Source: SIG607 sp045648445
Lineage (GTDB): Bacteria; Bacillota; Clostridia; Oscillospirales; Acutalibacteraceae
DNA length: 64,000 bases
Assembly: GCA_045648445.1 (NCBI GenBank)
Contig: JAZRNY010000035.1
Span: 1-64,000, forward strand
Reading direction: 5' to 3'
A program made the position numbers and the translations under genes. This document shows, piece by piece, positions 42,639 to 51,521 of the stretch (within the stretch, counting starts at the first letter, position 1; every line of letters begins with the position of its first letter). The notes beneath the pieces are model-generated. The model ran no database searches and was not told the origin of the DNA. It saw nothing but the letters and a program-made list of their open reading frames with translations.

Positions 42639-42669
42639 TACTGTGTATTAAGTTAACGAGGTGGCTTAA

Positions 42670-43629
42670 ATGAGCATTAAATTTACGGTTTTTTCCGATT
42701 TGCATTACGACCGAAATTTTGTAAGGCACGAACACGTTGAAGAAATAATAGAAAGCGCAAAAGCAAAGAACAGCGAGTTCATTATGCACTGTGGCGACCT
42801 TACACGTAAGTGGACGGAGTTTACCGAGCTTTCAGAAACCTTACTTAGTAACAAATACGATTTAAAGGTTTACGGCACTTATGGCAACCACGATACCGAA
42901 TCGGTTGATAATACCTTTGATTTTGTTACCCCTCGCCTTACCAATGATAAAACGGTTGTTTGGGGCACCGAAGACGGCAAGGTAGGAAACGGTGACGTCA
43001 CCTATTTTTACGTTGATAAAGGTCAGTACAGATTTATTTTTATTGACACTAATCATTCATATTTCCCAAAAGAAGGTATAATAAAACACGCCCCTCCCGG
43101 TATGGGTGAAGCGCCTCCTGAAAACGAACCCCGCCACGTACTTGGCGAACATCAACTCAAATGGCTAAAAAAAACACTTGACGATGCCTGTGAAAAAGGA
43201 CTTCACTGCATAACCGCTTCCCACGCAGGATTTGCAGGTTTTAAAGAAGGTGGTTGGGAACATCCTACCCCATCTTACGATATTGAAGTTGTAAGAAATA
43301 TGTTTAACGAAGTAAACCAAAAGCGGCCTCACACGGTTATTATGTCAATAAACGGACATTATCACACCGACCACGCGGCAACTGCCGATAATATAGTTTT
43401 CTTTACGGTCAATTCCTGCATTACCGGTTGGTGGGACTGTTGGCACTCTAAACCCTACCGCTACGGTATTCCCCTTTATGCAACTGTTACCATTACCGAT
43501 AATTTTGAAATTATCATTGAAGGCAAAGAAAGCTGTTGGCTTGACGGCATTGCCCCTGAAAACGAAGAACACCTTAAAACTCTTGGCGTTCACACCTATA
43601 TCAGTAACAACACTTTTATACTTAAGTGA
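42670..43629 (+). CDS. Metallophosphoesterase, calcineurin-like (paralog 1)
   Basis: A 319-residue calcineurin-like phosphoesterase. Metal motifs in order: FSDLHYDR (Asp, His), CGDLTRKW, YGTYGNHDTES (GNHD/E), ITASHAGFAG and NGHYHTDHA. No signal peptide. GAGGTGG precedes the ATG. Related proteins at 43640 and 55077 share the FSD(L/F)HY start and the same domain order, so they are paralogs with perhaps different substrates. It forms an operon with 43640, 10 bases apart. Confidence 0.87.
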   Translation: MSIKFTVFSDLHYDRNFVRHEHVEEIIESAKAKNSEFIMHCGDLTRKWTEFTELSETLLSNKYDLKVYGTYGNHDTESVDNTFDFVTPRLTNDKTVVWGTEDGKVGNGDVTYFYVDKGQYRFIFIDTNHSYFPKEGIIKHAPPGMGEAPPENEPRHVLGEHQLKWLKKTLDDACEKGLHCITASHAGFAGFKEGGWEHPTPSYDIEVVRNMFNEVNQKRPHTVIMSINGHYHTDHAATADNIVFFTVNSCITGWWDCWHSKPYRYGIPLYATVTITDNFEIIIEGKESCWLDGIAPENEEHLKTLGVHTYISNNTFILK

Positions 43630-43639
43630 GGTATAAATT

Positions 43640-44644
43640 ATGCTTAAATTCCTTTTATTTTCCGACTTTCACTACAGTAAAGGCAACTATGCTTCAACCC
43701 TTAACGACTTGGATATTATGTTAAAGAAAGCAAAGGAAGAAAACGTTGACTTTGTTATTCATTGTGGCGACTTTGCAACCGATGCTGCAAGAAACCTTGA
43801 AGCGTACGATCTTTATCTTAACAATAAATACGACCTTCCTTGCTATGGTGTTGTGGGAAATCACGAACTTGAAGGCGGTACTGACAACACCATGGAACTT
43901 ATTACCCCTCGCCTTACCAATCGAGAGGTTAACAAGCCTTCTATTGATGCTTCATACTGGTATACCGACGTTAATAACTTTAGACTTATTGGTCTTGACA
44001 GTAACCATTCCTTTAACCCCGAAACAAAAGAGTGGGAACACGTACCTCCCGGACGCACAGGCGCTCGTCCCGGAAACACCCACGTTGCTCACGTTCATCC
44101 CGTGCAAATGCAGTGGTTTAAAGAAACTTTGGACGATGCACAAAAAAAAGGCCTTAAAGTAATTGTACTTACCCACCACGCTTTAAGCGGCGCTTTTAAC
44201 TTTAACTGCGGTAACAGTAAAGAAATCCGCGATTTAATGGAAAAATATCCCAAAACCGCAGTTATGGGTATTTGCGGTGACCTTCACATGGACGCCTTTA
44301 CGGTTGTAAATAAAATCGCTTACTACAGTATTAACGCTACAAGATATTTGGCAAGTGATAAAGAGTCTTATCCCGAGGATGCCGAATACGATTTATACGA
44401 ACTTGACGAAAACAAAAACGTAGTAAAAGCAGGCAAACAGCGTCTTGCCGATATAAGTCATTCCAACTACCGCTATTCCGACAGACCTATGCACACTATA
44501 GTTACTATCGACGATGACGGTATGCTTACCATAAGAGGTATGAAGGCAGAGTGGCTTTGCGGTGTAGGTTATGACGACAGTATAGAGTCAAAATACTTCA
44601 GAAGTCTCGTAATCAAAGACCGCAAATATAAACTTAACTTTTAA
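43640..44644 (+). CDS. Metallophosphoesterase, calcineurin-like (paralog 2)
   Basis: A 334-residue protein with FSDFHYSKG, CGDFATDAA, GVVGNHELEGG, LTHHALSGA and CGDLHMDAF. The C-terminal ~80 residues form a beta-rich extension (DDDGMLTIRGMKAEWLCGVG) also present in the other two paralogs (IIEGKESCWLDGI and VEGMESEYVYGI). A GGTATAAATT segment lies before the ATG. Substrate unknown; a role in sugar or nucleotide phosphate turnover is possible given the TIM-barrel gene that follows. Confidence 0.87.
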   Translation: MLKFLLFSDFHYSKGNYASTLNDLDIMLKKAKEENVDFVIHCGDFATDAARNLEAYDLYLNNKYDLPCYGVVGNHELEGGTDNTMELITPRLTNREVNKPSIDASYWYTDVNNFRLIGLDSNHSFNPETKEWEHVPPGRTGARPGNTHVAHVHPVQMQWFKETLDDAQKKGLKVIVLTHHALSGAFNFNCGNSKEIRDLMEKYPKTAVMGICGDLHMDAFTVVNKIAYYSINATRYLASDKESYPEDAEYDLYELDENKNVVKAGKQRLADISHSNYRYSDRPMHTIVTIDDDGMLTIRGMKAEWLCGVGYDDSIESKYFRSLVIKDRKYKLNF

Positions 44645-44651
44645 TATTTAG

Positions 44652-44683
44652 GGTTGTGTTCTTTATAGGGCACAACCTTTTTT
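44652..44683 (+). terminator. Terminator after the phosphoesterase pair
   Basis: GGTTGTG / CACAACC stem followed by T7. Confidence 0.75.
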
Positions 44684-44720
44684 GTGCAAATTTTTAAGAA
44701 AGAGAAAGCACAAATGGTTA

Positions 44721-44749
44721 TTGTGCAAAACATAGAAATATACTATAAT
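44721..44749 (+). promoter_or_regulatory. Promoter of the TIM-barrel isomerase gene, with overlapping inverted repeat
   Basis: TTGTGC, 17-bp spacer, TATAAT. A GCACAA/TTGTGC inverted repeat (44708-44726) covers the -35 box and could be an operator. Confidence 0.65.
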
Positions 44750-44783
44750 TGATACATAAAGTTAAAATTAGGAGGCAAATATT

Positions 44784-45605
44784 ATGGATAATTCAAGAAT
44801 CACCGCCGCCATTTGGCCATGGGGCACTAAAACAAGAGAACAGATGGAACTTGCTGCTAAAGAAGTAACCGAAATCGGTTACAAAAGTTTCGAAAGCGTT
44901 AAAGCCGCAATTTACGCATTTGACCTTGATTTAGACGCTTATAAAGAAGTTCTCAAACGTTACGATCTTAATCCTGTTAGTTTCTACTTCCACATTCCTT
45001 ATAAAGGAAAAGAAGAAGAACTTTTCGGAAATCTTGAAAAAGAACTTGAGTTCATTGCTGAACTTGGCGTTAAGAGAATTTGTCTTCAGGCAACCGGTGG
45101 CAGACCTGAGGTTATGGATGAAGCAAATTTGGACTACGAGTTAAACCTTGTTAAAAAATTTGCCGAAAAAACAAAAGAATTTGATATTATGTCAAACCTT
45201 CACCCCCACCACAACACTTGGGTAATGTATAAAGAGGAAATCGACAACATACTCAAAAACTTAGACAGTAAAACCATTCAGTTCGCACCCGATACTGCTC
45301 ACCTTACCGCAGCATTCTGCGATCCTGTTGAAGTTATCAGAGAGTACGCCGACCGTGTAAACTTTACTCACTTCAAAGATATTAAGGGACCCGAACTTAT
45401 GTCCGAAGGTTATGCAAGCGCAGGTATGGAAGTTTACAGCAACTTCTGCGAACTTGGCACAGGTTGTGTTGATTTCAGAAGCATCTTCGACATTCTTAAA
45501 GGCGTTGGTTACGACGGACCTCTTTGCGAAGAACTCGACAAGGCTCCCGTTAGCAACGTTGAGTCCGCAAGAAACAACTACAACTATTTACTTAAAAACT
45601 ATTAA
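44784..45605 (+). CDS. Sugar phosphate isomerase/epimerase-type TIM barrel
   Basis: A 273-residue AP-endonuclease-2/xylose-isomerase-like TIM barrel. Putative metal/substrate residues: HPHHNTW in strand 5, FAPDTAHL (Asp, His) in strand 6, HFKDIK in strand 7, and LCEELDK at the end. The closest known types are IolE-like dehydratases and hexulose epimerases. AGGAGGCAAAT precedes the ATG. It follows the metallophosphoesterase pair but has its own promoter and terminator. Exact sugar unknown. Confidence 0.85.
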   Translation: MDNSRITAAIWPWGTKTREQMELAAKEVTEIGYKSFESVKAAIYAFDLDLDAYKEVLKRYDLNPVSFYFHIPYKGKEEELFGNLEKELEFIAELGVKRICLQATGGRPEVMDEANLDYELNLVKKFAEKTKEFDIMSNLHPHHNTWVMYKEEIDNILKNLDSKTIQFAPDTAHLTAAFCDPVEVIREYADRVNFTHFKDIKGPELMSEGYASAGMEVYSNFCELGTGCVDFRSIFDILKGVGYDGPLCEELDKAPVSNVESARNNYNYLLKNY

Positions 45606-45674
45606 TAATCCAAAAACAAAAACACAGATAGGAAATGGGCACGCCCCATAAGGATGTTTTTTTGAATGAGATAT

Positions 45675-45713
45675 GGTGTAACCTCGAAAACGGGGTTACA
45701 CCTTTATCTTTTT
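45675..45713 (+). terminator. Terminator after the isomerase gene
   Basis: GGTGTAACC / GGTTACACC stem, loop with CGAAAAC, T-rich tail. Confidence 0.8.
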
Positions 45714-45928
45714 ATGCCACAAGGCGGTGATCTTCCGGATTCTTTCGAACTTCCTCTAATAACTGTCGTATATTATCAGATTTCTGTTGGTTATCCTGCA
45801 ACACTTCTTCACCTTTTTGCTCTCGTTCGTAATTAAGATTAACGAGTATTTTAACAATGCAAAGACGAAAATTGAGCCTTTAAAATCAGGTTCGGATTAT
45901 TCGTGTTTGCTTAAGCATATTATCCCAC
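45714..45928 (-). other. Degraded stretch, possible ORF remnant
   Basis: On the minus strand a 50-codon open stretch without a good start ends EEVRKNPEDHRLVA, coiled-coil-like and charged. It may be the tail of a lost mobile-element or regulator gene, but nothing confirms this. No other features are seen here. Confidence 0.25.
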
Positions 45929-46230
45929 TCACTTTTCTACCTCAATATAAAAACTAACCGGCCTGAAACCATCGTTACAAGAAAGCATTGCTGATTTTGG
46001 ATTTTTCATCCAGCCGTCGTAAAAATTTCCCTCGCCATTTGCAAGTTTCTTTAAAAAGGATAAATTGTTTCCCACGCGCTGTCGCAAAAGCCGTCGGGCT
46101 TTTCTGCATTTTCGCTGTAAAAAACCGCTCCCTCTTTTATGTTGCAAGCGTGCTCTATAGGATTTTCATATTTTTCTATTAAATCGTCATACCGCGCTTT
46201 TCGCATTACGGTTATTTTAATTCTTTCCAT
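45929..46230 (-). pseudogene. TIGR04076-family gene, broken by a one-base frameshift
   Basis: Frame one from ATG 46230 reads MERIKITVMRKARYDDLIEK ... CDSAWETIYPF and hits a stop; frame two continues LKKLANGEGNFYDGWMKNPK ... VSFYIEVEK. Joined, they make the ~100-residue TIGR04076 family (unknown function, conserved DGWMKNPKSA and CNDGFRPV). The break lies in a T-run (five Ts near 46045) where six would restore the frame. AAGGAACG precedes the ATG. It ends 10 bases from the SDR gene in the same direction. Error or real mutation cannot be told. Confidence 0.85.
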
Positions 46231-46240
46231 TTTACGTTCC

Positions 46241-47032
46241 TTATTTTAAAATTTTCTTTATAATAAAAAATTGCAGTCTTTTTGGAAGTATATTAAGCAT
46301 TATAAGTAAAGGATTTCGGTTAATGCTATAGGCAAAAGCGGGATTCTTTTTATTTAGTATTTTTACGGTTTTCTTTGCTATTTTAAGCGGTGAAACGTGC
46401 CTTGCTTCTACCCTTTCCACAATATTTTTAAAGCGCTTTGCAGAAAAAGAATAAAGTTTTGTTTTTTTACAAAAATCATCAAGCGCATTTGTTGATACCG
46501 AAAGCATTCCCGTATTAACGGCGCCCGCTCTGAGCGTAGATACTTTGATTTCCAGTAACTGAAGTTCCATTCTCAGTGAATAAGCATATCTTTCAAGCGC
46601 AGTTTTTGTAATGGCGTAAATTCCCGTAAAAGGAAGCGGATAAAGCGGAGCAAGTTCGCTGGTGGTAATAATAATTCGACTTTGATTTTTAAGTAGGGGC
46701 AAAAAGGTTTTATTAATTAAAAAAGCGCCTTTAACGTTGATATCAAAAATTTTTTCATATTCCTTTTCTTCCATTTCAGCAAAGGAATCAAGCAAATAAA
46801 CCCCTGCAAAATGTACAATTGCAAAAAGTTCATCGGTATAATTTTTAACCGTTTTGAAGGCTTCATTTATGCTATCGGCAGACGTAACGTCGGCTTGTAC
46901 AGGGATAATATTTTCTTCTTTTTCGCAAACTGTTTTATCAAGAGCAAAAACTCTATACCCCATTTGGCTTAAAAGTTTTGCCGTAGCCTTTCCCATTCCG
47001 CCGTAGGCTCCCGTTATAAGCACGCTTTTCAT
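46241..47032 (-). CDS. SDR-family oxidoreductase
   Basis: A 263-residue short-chain dehydrogenase. MKSVLITGAYGGMGKATAKLL gives the cofactor motif; HFAGVYLLDSF, serine in IIITTSELAPL, and the catalytic pair YAITKTALERY follow. The hydrophobic, basic C-terminus (LLIMLNILPKRLQFFIIKKILK) suggests membrane association, as in lipid- or quinone-linked SDRs. ATG at 47032 has AGAGGTGAG upstream; the longer frame begins inside an AT-rich leader. Substrate unknown. Confidence 0.85.
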   Translation of the reverse strand: MKSVLITGAYGGMGKATAKLLSQMGYRVFALDKTVCEKEENIIPVQADVTSADSINEAFKTVKNYTDELFAIVHFAGVYLLDSFAEMEEKEYEKIFDINVKGAFLINKTFLPLLKNQSRIIITTSELAPLYPLPFTGIYAITKTALERYAYSLRMELQLLEIKVSTLRAGAVNTGMLSVSTNALDDFCKKTKLYSFSAKRFKNIVERVEARHVSPLKIAKKTVKILNKKNPAFAYSINRNPLLIMLNILPKRLQFFIIKKILK

Positions 47033-47146
47033 TTTCTCACCTCTTTGACTTTTTTTATAATATAACATTTCCACCGTCTTTTTTCAAGTTTATACAAAAA
47101 ATAACTCTCATTCAAGTTGCACAATTAAGGAAGTAAAGTATAACAC

Positions 47147-47181
47147 AAAACACCCGCAGTTTTAAAACTGCGGGTGTTTTT
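47147..47181. terminator. Bidirectional terminator
   Basis: Palindromic stem AAAACACCCGCAGTT / AACTGCGGGTGTTTT. The same CACCC...GGGTG type recurs at 56272 and 61750. Confidence 0.88.
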
Positions 47182-47183
47182 AA

Positions 47184-47211
47184 TGATATTTGTTTAGAAA
47201 AGGGTTTTAGG
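47184..47211 (+). repeat. Dispersed 28-bp repeat, copy A
   Basis: Identical over 28 bases to the reverse complement of 60960-60987 (core TTTGTTTAGAAAAGGGTTTT). In both places it follows a terminator and forms part of a short GGTTTT ... AAAACC fold. Confidence 0.75.
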
Positions 47212-47259
47212 AGAACCGAAAAACCTTCAACCTTACTCATAACTAATTGCAACCTGTCA

Positions 47260-47979
47260 TTATTCAATTTCTATTGTTGCAATATGCGGTCTATGGTCGG
47301 AAGAAATAATCTCAGGTATATCAGCGTATTGCACTTTTATATCTTCGCTGACAAATAGGTAATCTATTTTCACTCTGGGGTTATCTGAAGGGAAACTTAA
47401 TTTAGGAACCGAAAAATTTTGCGCTGTGTCGTAGAGTTTCTGCGCAATAGGACTGAGGGCTTTATTGTCAGGCTCCATATTAAAATCACCCATAAGCACA
47501 CAACGTTGTTTAGGTATATTGGAAACCACTGTTTTTACGGCATTTTCCTGTTCATCCGGATTTAGTCCAAAATGACTTACAAGAACGTTAAGACCGTTCC
47601 CCACATCTATTCTTGTCTTCAAAAGGCAACGGGTTTCATAATGTCCATCATATTTTTTTATTTCAGGGTCGGGAATCCTTATGGTTTCGGCAGATATTAT
47701 GGGATAACGAGAAATAATTGCATTTCCGTATGGGTTTACGCCGCCAATACGAATAGCTTCAGCAAAATAGTAATATTGATAGCCTAGTTTTTCAGCAATT
47801 ATTTTAGTTTGTGATTGATAATCCGGATCTTGACCTTCATCACGAAATTCCTGAATTCCTATTATATCGGCTCCACACTTTTTAATCGTATCTGCAATTA
47901 TATCAAAGTCGATTTTTCGCGTTATGAAATTTAAGCAGTGCTGTGTGTTATAACTCATAACATTAATTTTCATTATCAT
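47260..47979 (-). CDS. Endonuclease/exonuclease/phosphatase family protein
   Basis: A 239-residue EEP-fold hydrolase: MSYNTQHCLN, GIQEFRDEG (metal-binding Glu), YGNAIISRYPI, VLMGDFNMEP (Asp-Asn) and SSDHRPHIATIE (catalytic Asp-His). No signal peptide. GGGAGATTATG gives the start, with two possible ATGs two codons apart. Relatives act on phosphodiesters in nucleic acids or lipids; the substrate is not visible. Confidence 0.87.
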   Translation of the reverse strand: MIMKINVMSYNTQHCLNFITRKIDFDIIADTIKKCGADIIGIQEFRDEGQDPDYQSQTKIIAEKLGYQYYYFAEAIRIGGVNPYGNAIISRYPIISAETIRIPDPEIKKYDGHYETRCLLKTRIDVGNGLNVLVSHFGLNPDEQENAVKTVVSNIPKQRCVLMGDFNMEPDNKALSPIAQKLYDTAQNFSVPKLSFPSDNPRVKIDYLFVSEDIKVQYADIPEIISSDHRPHIATIEIE

Positions 47980-48066
47980 AATCTCCCAAATAACACTTGC
48001 AAATCGTTTGTTAATCTTATCATATTATTAATTAAAAAGCAATAAAATCTTCAAGAAATTTTCTTT

Positions 48067-48951
48067 TCATAGAATATTCCTTCTGTCATTTCTTATAAAG
48101 GGTGCCTTTATTTCACCTTCGGTTAAAAGGGAATATTTTTTAGGACGGCGGTAGCAATTACCGTGCACCTCTTTTTCACGGTAATCGCGAAGTATTTTAA
48201 GGTCAAGTTCGGCTATATAAACGCCCTCTTTTCCGTCCGCTTTAAAAAGACAGGTATCCCTTGAACCCTCAAGTTCGGGCAAATAGGCAACACCGTCAAA
48301 AAGGGTTGAACCACCGTTACAGTCGGGAACTGTTTCAGGGTAATTACAGGTTGCAATAGCGGTCATATTTTCAAAGGCTCTTGCTCTTAACTGTGAAAGG
48401 CGGTTTATTTCCATAGGACAGGCATTGGGAACCAAAATAAGTTCTGCACCTTTAAGCATTAGTATTCTCGCGCTTTCGGGGAATTCTCGGTCATAGCAAA
48501 TCATTGCGCCGACCTTTACGTCACCTTTTTCGGTATTAAGTTCGGTTACGAAAAATTCTTCTCCCGGTGTTAAATTATTTTCAACGCCAAAATCACAGGT
48601 ATGCACCTTTGCATAGGTAAACCTTTCATTTCCGAAACGGTCAAACAGCACCAGCGTGTTTCGTGGGTTATGATCATATTCTTCCAAAAGAGTAATTCCT
48701 ATAGCCATATTAAGTTCTTTTGAAAGATTTTTAAATGCTGATATAAAATCACTGTTTACACTTATTGCGTCATTTTTCCAAACGCTGAAAGGGCGCTCGT
48801 AAATATCATAACCGCAACTGAACATTTCGGGGAAAAGCGCAATGTCCGCTTCCATTTCCTTGGCTTTTCTGCATGCCTTTATACCCTTTTCAAGATTTCC
48901 CATAAGACTTACCGTAGGGGATATCTGAAGTAATGCTATCTTAAGTTTCAT
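48067..48951 (-). CDS. Carbon-nitrogen hydrolase (nitrilase superfamily)
   Basis: A 294-residue amidase-type enzyme. The Glu-Lys-Cys triad is complete: Glu42 in LFPEMFSCG, Lys115 in TYAKVH, Cys152 in MICYDREFPES. Its start overlaps the GH38 gene end by 4 bases, so it is made with the mannosidase; removing an amide such as an N-acetyl or asparagine-linked group from glycan-derived compounds is conceivable but not shown. Confidence 0.87.
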   Translation of the reverse strand: MKLKIALLQISPTVSLMGNLEKGIKACRKAKEMEADIALFPEMFSCGYDIYERPFSVWKNDAISVNSDFISAFKNLSKELNMAIGITLLEEYDHNPRNTLVLFDRFGNERFTYAKVHTCDFGVENNLTPGEEFFVTELNTEKGDVKVGAMICYDREFPESARILMLKGAELILVPNACPMEINRLSQLRARAFENMTAIATCNYPETVPDCNGGSTLFDGVAYLPELEGSRDTCLFKADGKEGVYIAELDLKILRDYREKEVHGNCYRRPKKYSLLTEGEIKAPFIRNDRRNIL

Positions 48952-51521
48952 TTTTGTCCTTCTTTTTTAAGTCTATAGGTCATTATTTTTTTAGGCGCAA
49001 TTTTGCCGTCAAAATTAGTGTCGGTATCTTCCGCAAGATTAGTAATTGCCTCGATTTTTACTCCGTCAAGATTAAATACCGCATTTTGCTCATCTTCGCT
49101 AACGTTATAAATTCTTAAAATAAGGTCGTCAGAATTTTCCGCTTTTTTAAGGGCGGAACATCTTAAATATTCGCCTTTAATTTCAATAAACCTTTTACTT
49201 AAAGGCATATCACCTTTATGGCAGTCGGTTTCTAATGCAAAAATACCGTCGGAATTAAAACTATAAGCCTCGCTATAAGCCTCTGCTTTTTCGCTTAAAC
49301 TGAAAGGAAGTATAGAGTATTCAAGAGTTATTTCTCCCTTAACCTGCATAAGCGGGTCGGGTTTTTGACCCCAAGTCCAGTCGCCTATCGTACCGGTAGC
49401 GCGAAGCAAGGTTAAAGCAACGGTGTTTTTGCCGTCACGAAGCACCTCGTAACTGTTAAGACCTCTTGAAGCCACCATAAAGCCGCTCTGTTCATCTTCT
49501 AAACTTACAAACGCCATAAGCCGCTGATTATAGCATGGATTTTTCCATCTTTCATCAGGCTTTATAGTTCTTTTTATTACGTCGAACTGTCCGTCGGCAT
49601 AAACGTAAGGAGTATTTGTATCGGTAGTAAAGAGAGTACGCAAACGATGGTTTTCACTCTGATTATTTATGGTGAATTTAAAATCGAGTCTTCGGCTGTC
49701 ATTTTTTATGGTAACAAAATTAATGATTCTATGGGTAATAAAATCTTCGGTTCTGTTTTGGTTTTTGTCAATTCCTTGAGGAATATCTATTTGACGTTCA
49801 ATTTTAAATACCGCGTGGAAACCGCTTTTTTCAACCAATTCAATATTATCAAGTCGAGCGAAAACTGTTTTTTTGTCATCAGTCTCAAAAAAATTATATC
49901 CGTTACCCTTATCGCCAACGTCTTCAATAAGATTAAGTCCTTTATACTCTTTTTTGGAAATTTTATCGAAAAGAGTTATTGTGCCGTCATTTTCAATATT
50001 AAAGCGTATAAAGTTATTTTCCGCGCCGGTTTCATACACCATTAAATCGGTTTTACGTTCAGGTACTTTTCCTATTTTTATTTTAAATACGCTGTATCCT
50101 ACACCGGATAAGGTTACAGGGAATTTTACAGTATATTTATGGTCGCGGATAGGTACGCGGAAACTGTCTTTAGGAAGTTTAAAGGTAAACTGATTTCCGT
50201 GATGAACTATATGGGAGTTTACTACATTATCATTTTCATCGGTAATATAAAAATCGCTTTCTTCCTTTAACCACACCTCTGCAGTTACCGTACCTTTAGT
50301 TTCAAAAGGATTGGTATGAAAAACAACAATACTCTTCTCCCCTAAAGAAGAGGTATCAATTTTGGCGCAAATATATTCAGCCGCTTCATTTCGTATGTAC
50401 TCGCCTACGTCCCTAGCGCAATCGAAACGCGCAGACATCTGAAATGCTACGTCATCACAACTGCAGGCGCAAATTGAATCGTGAGGATGATTTTGCATTA
50501 ACTTTTTCCAGCCGTAACGCAAATATTCTTTTTTGTAAACATCACCGTTAAGATATGACATTACGCTGATAGGTTCGCTCTGCTGTTCAAGTAAATTTTG
50601 AACTTTATGATTTTTGTTTTTAAGTATTTGATGTGTGGAAGCGGTATCTGAAATGGGAGATTTTCCCGAAGTTTTTTGTCCCGTCAGTTCACCCTTAATA
50701 AGCGGAAATTCATTCTTATACTGACGCACTTCAGCAAGATATTCATCAAAATTACTGTGAACTATTTCCAGTTCTTCTCCATAAATTTCACGGGCAAGAT
50801 TTAATGCCTCAACCAAATCACGCTGAACAGGTTGATGGTCGCTTCCGTTCATTCCCAGCCAATGAGGAGTTTTTGCATATTTTTCAAAAAGAGCAATCAT
50901 CTTGTCCATTTTTTCTTTGCACTTTTCAGCATCAGTGGGCATTTCGTTGGCATTATCATACCATTCGGTAAACATTATGCCCATTACGCGACTACCGTCG
51001 GTGCCTTCCCAGATAAGTTCTTTATCGTCGGCAACCTCGCCCACCTTGTTATTTGCCATAACGGCGCCAAGACCTCTGCCAAAAACCGCATTATCAAGGC
51101 CGAAGCCGTTTAAAAGTTGAGGCCCCTGAGAAATATTTGCAAAGGCATCAGGGAAATAACCCACCTTAGTCACGGGGTATCCGTTTTCTTTACAGAAATT
51201 CATACCCTCTATCATATTTCTTACATTTGCTTCGCCCGAAATAAGCGTTTCATCCTGTAAAACGTACCAAGGTCCCACTTTTATTCTGCCTGCTTTAATA
51301 AGAGTATCAAGTCTATCCTTCATAAAAGGCTTTATCTCAAGATAATCTTCGATAACAATAGTCTGTCCGTCAAGATGAAAATATTTATAATTAGGTTCTT
51401 TTTCCATAAGGGAAATAAGGCTATCCATAAGTTCAACAAGTCTTGCTCGATGACTTTCAAAACTCATATACCATTCTCTGTCCCAATGGGTATGTGAAAT
51501 TATGTAAAGTTTATTTTTCAT
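48948..51521 (-). CDS. GH38 alpha-mannosidase
   Basis: An 857-residue GH38 enzyme that releases alpha-linked mannose. Metal and active-site motifs: ISHTHWDREWY (His10, His12, Asp14) and GYFPDAFANISQGPQLL with the nucleophile Asp125; later GMNGSDHQP and MQNHPHDSICACSCDDV. The C-terminal half is the beta-sandwich of the family. No signal peptide, so it acts in the cytoplasm on imported oligosaccharides. It lies downstream of an AraC regulator gene with an 11-base overlap. Confidence 0.92.
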   Translation of the reverse strand: MKNKLYIISHTHWDREWYMSFESHRARLVELMDSLISLMEKEPNYKYFHLDGQTIVIEDYLEIKPFMKDRLDTLIKAGRIKVGPWYVLQDETLISGEANVRNMIEGMNFCKENGYPVTKVGYFPDAFANISQGPQLLNGFGLDNAVFGRGLGAVMANNKVGEVADDKELIWEGTDGSRVMGIMFTEWYDNANEMPTDAEKCKEKMDKMIALFEKYAKTPHWLGMNGSDHQPVQRDLVEALNLAREIYGEELEIVHSNFDEYLAEVRQYKNEFPLIKGELTGQKTSGKSPISDTASTHQILKNKNHKVQNLLEQQSEPISVMSYLNGDVYKKEYLRYGWKKLMQNHPHDSICACSCDDVAFQMSARFDCARDVGEYIRNEAAEYICAKIDTSSLGEKSIVVFHTNPFETKGTVTAEVWLKEESDFYITDENDNVVNSHIVHHGNQFTFKLPKDSFRVPIRDHKYTVKFPVTLSGVGYSVFKIKIGKVPERKTDLMVYETGAENNFIRFNIENDGTITLFDKISKKEYKGLNLIEDVGDKGNGYNFFETDDKKTVFARLDNIELVEKSGFHAVFKIERQIDIPQGIDKNQNRTEDFITHRIINFVTIKNDSRRLDFKFTINNQSENHRLRTLFTTDTNTPYVYADGQFDVIKRTIKPDERWKNPCYNQRLMAFVSLEDEQSGFMVASRGLNSYEVLRDGKNTVALTLLRATGTIGDWTWGQKPDPLMQVKGEITLEYSILPFSLSEKAEAYSEAYSFNSDGIFALETDCHKGDMPLSKRFIEIKGEYLRCSALKKAENSDDLILRIYNVSEDEQNAVFNLDGVKIEAITNLAEDTDTNFDGKIAPKKIMTYRLKKEGQK

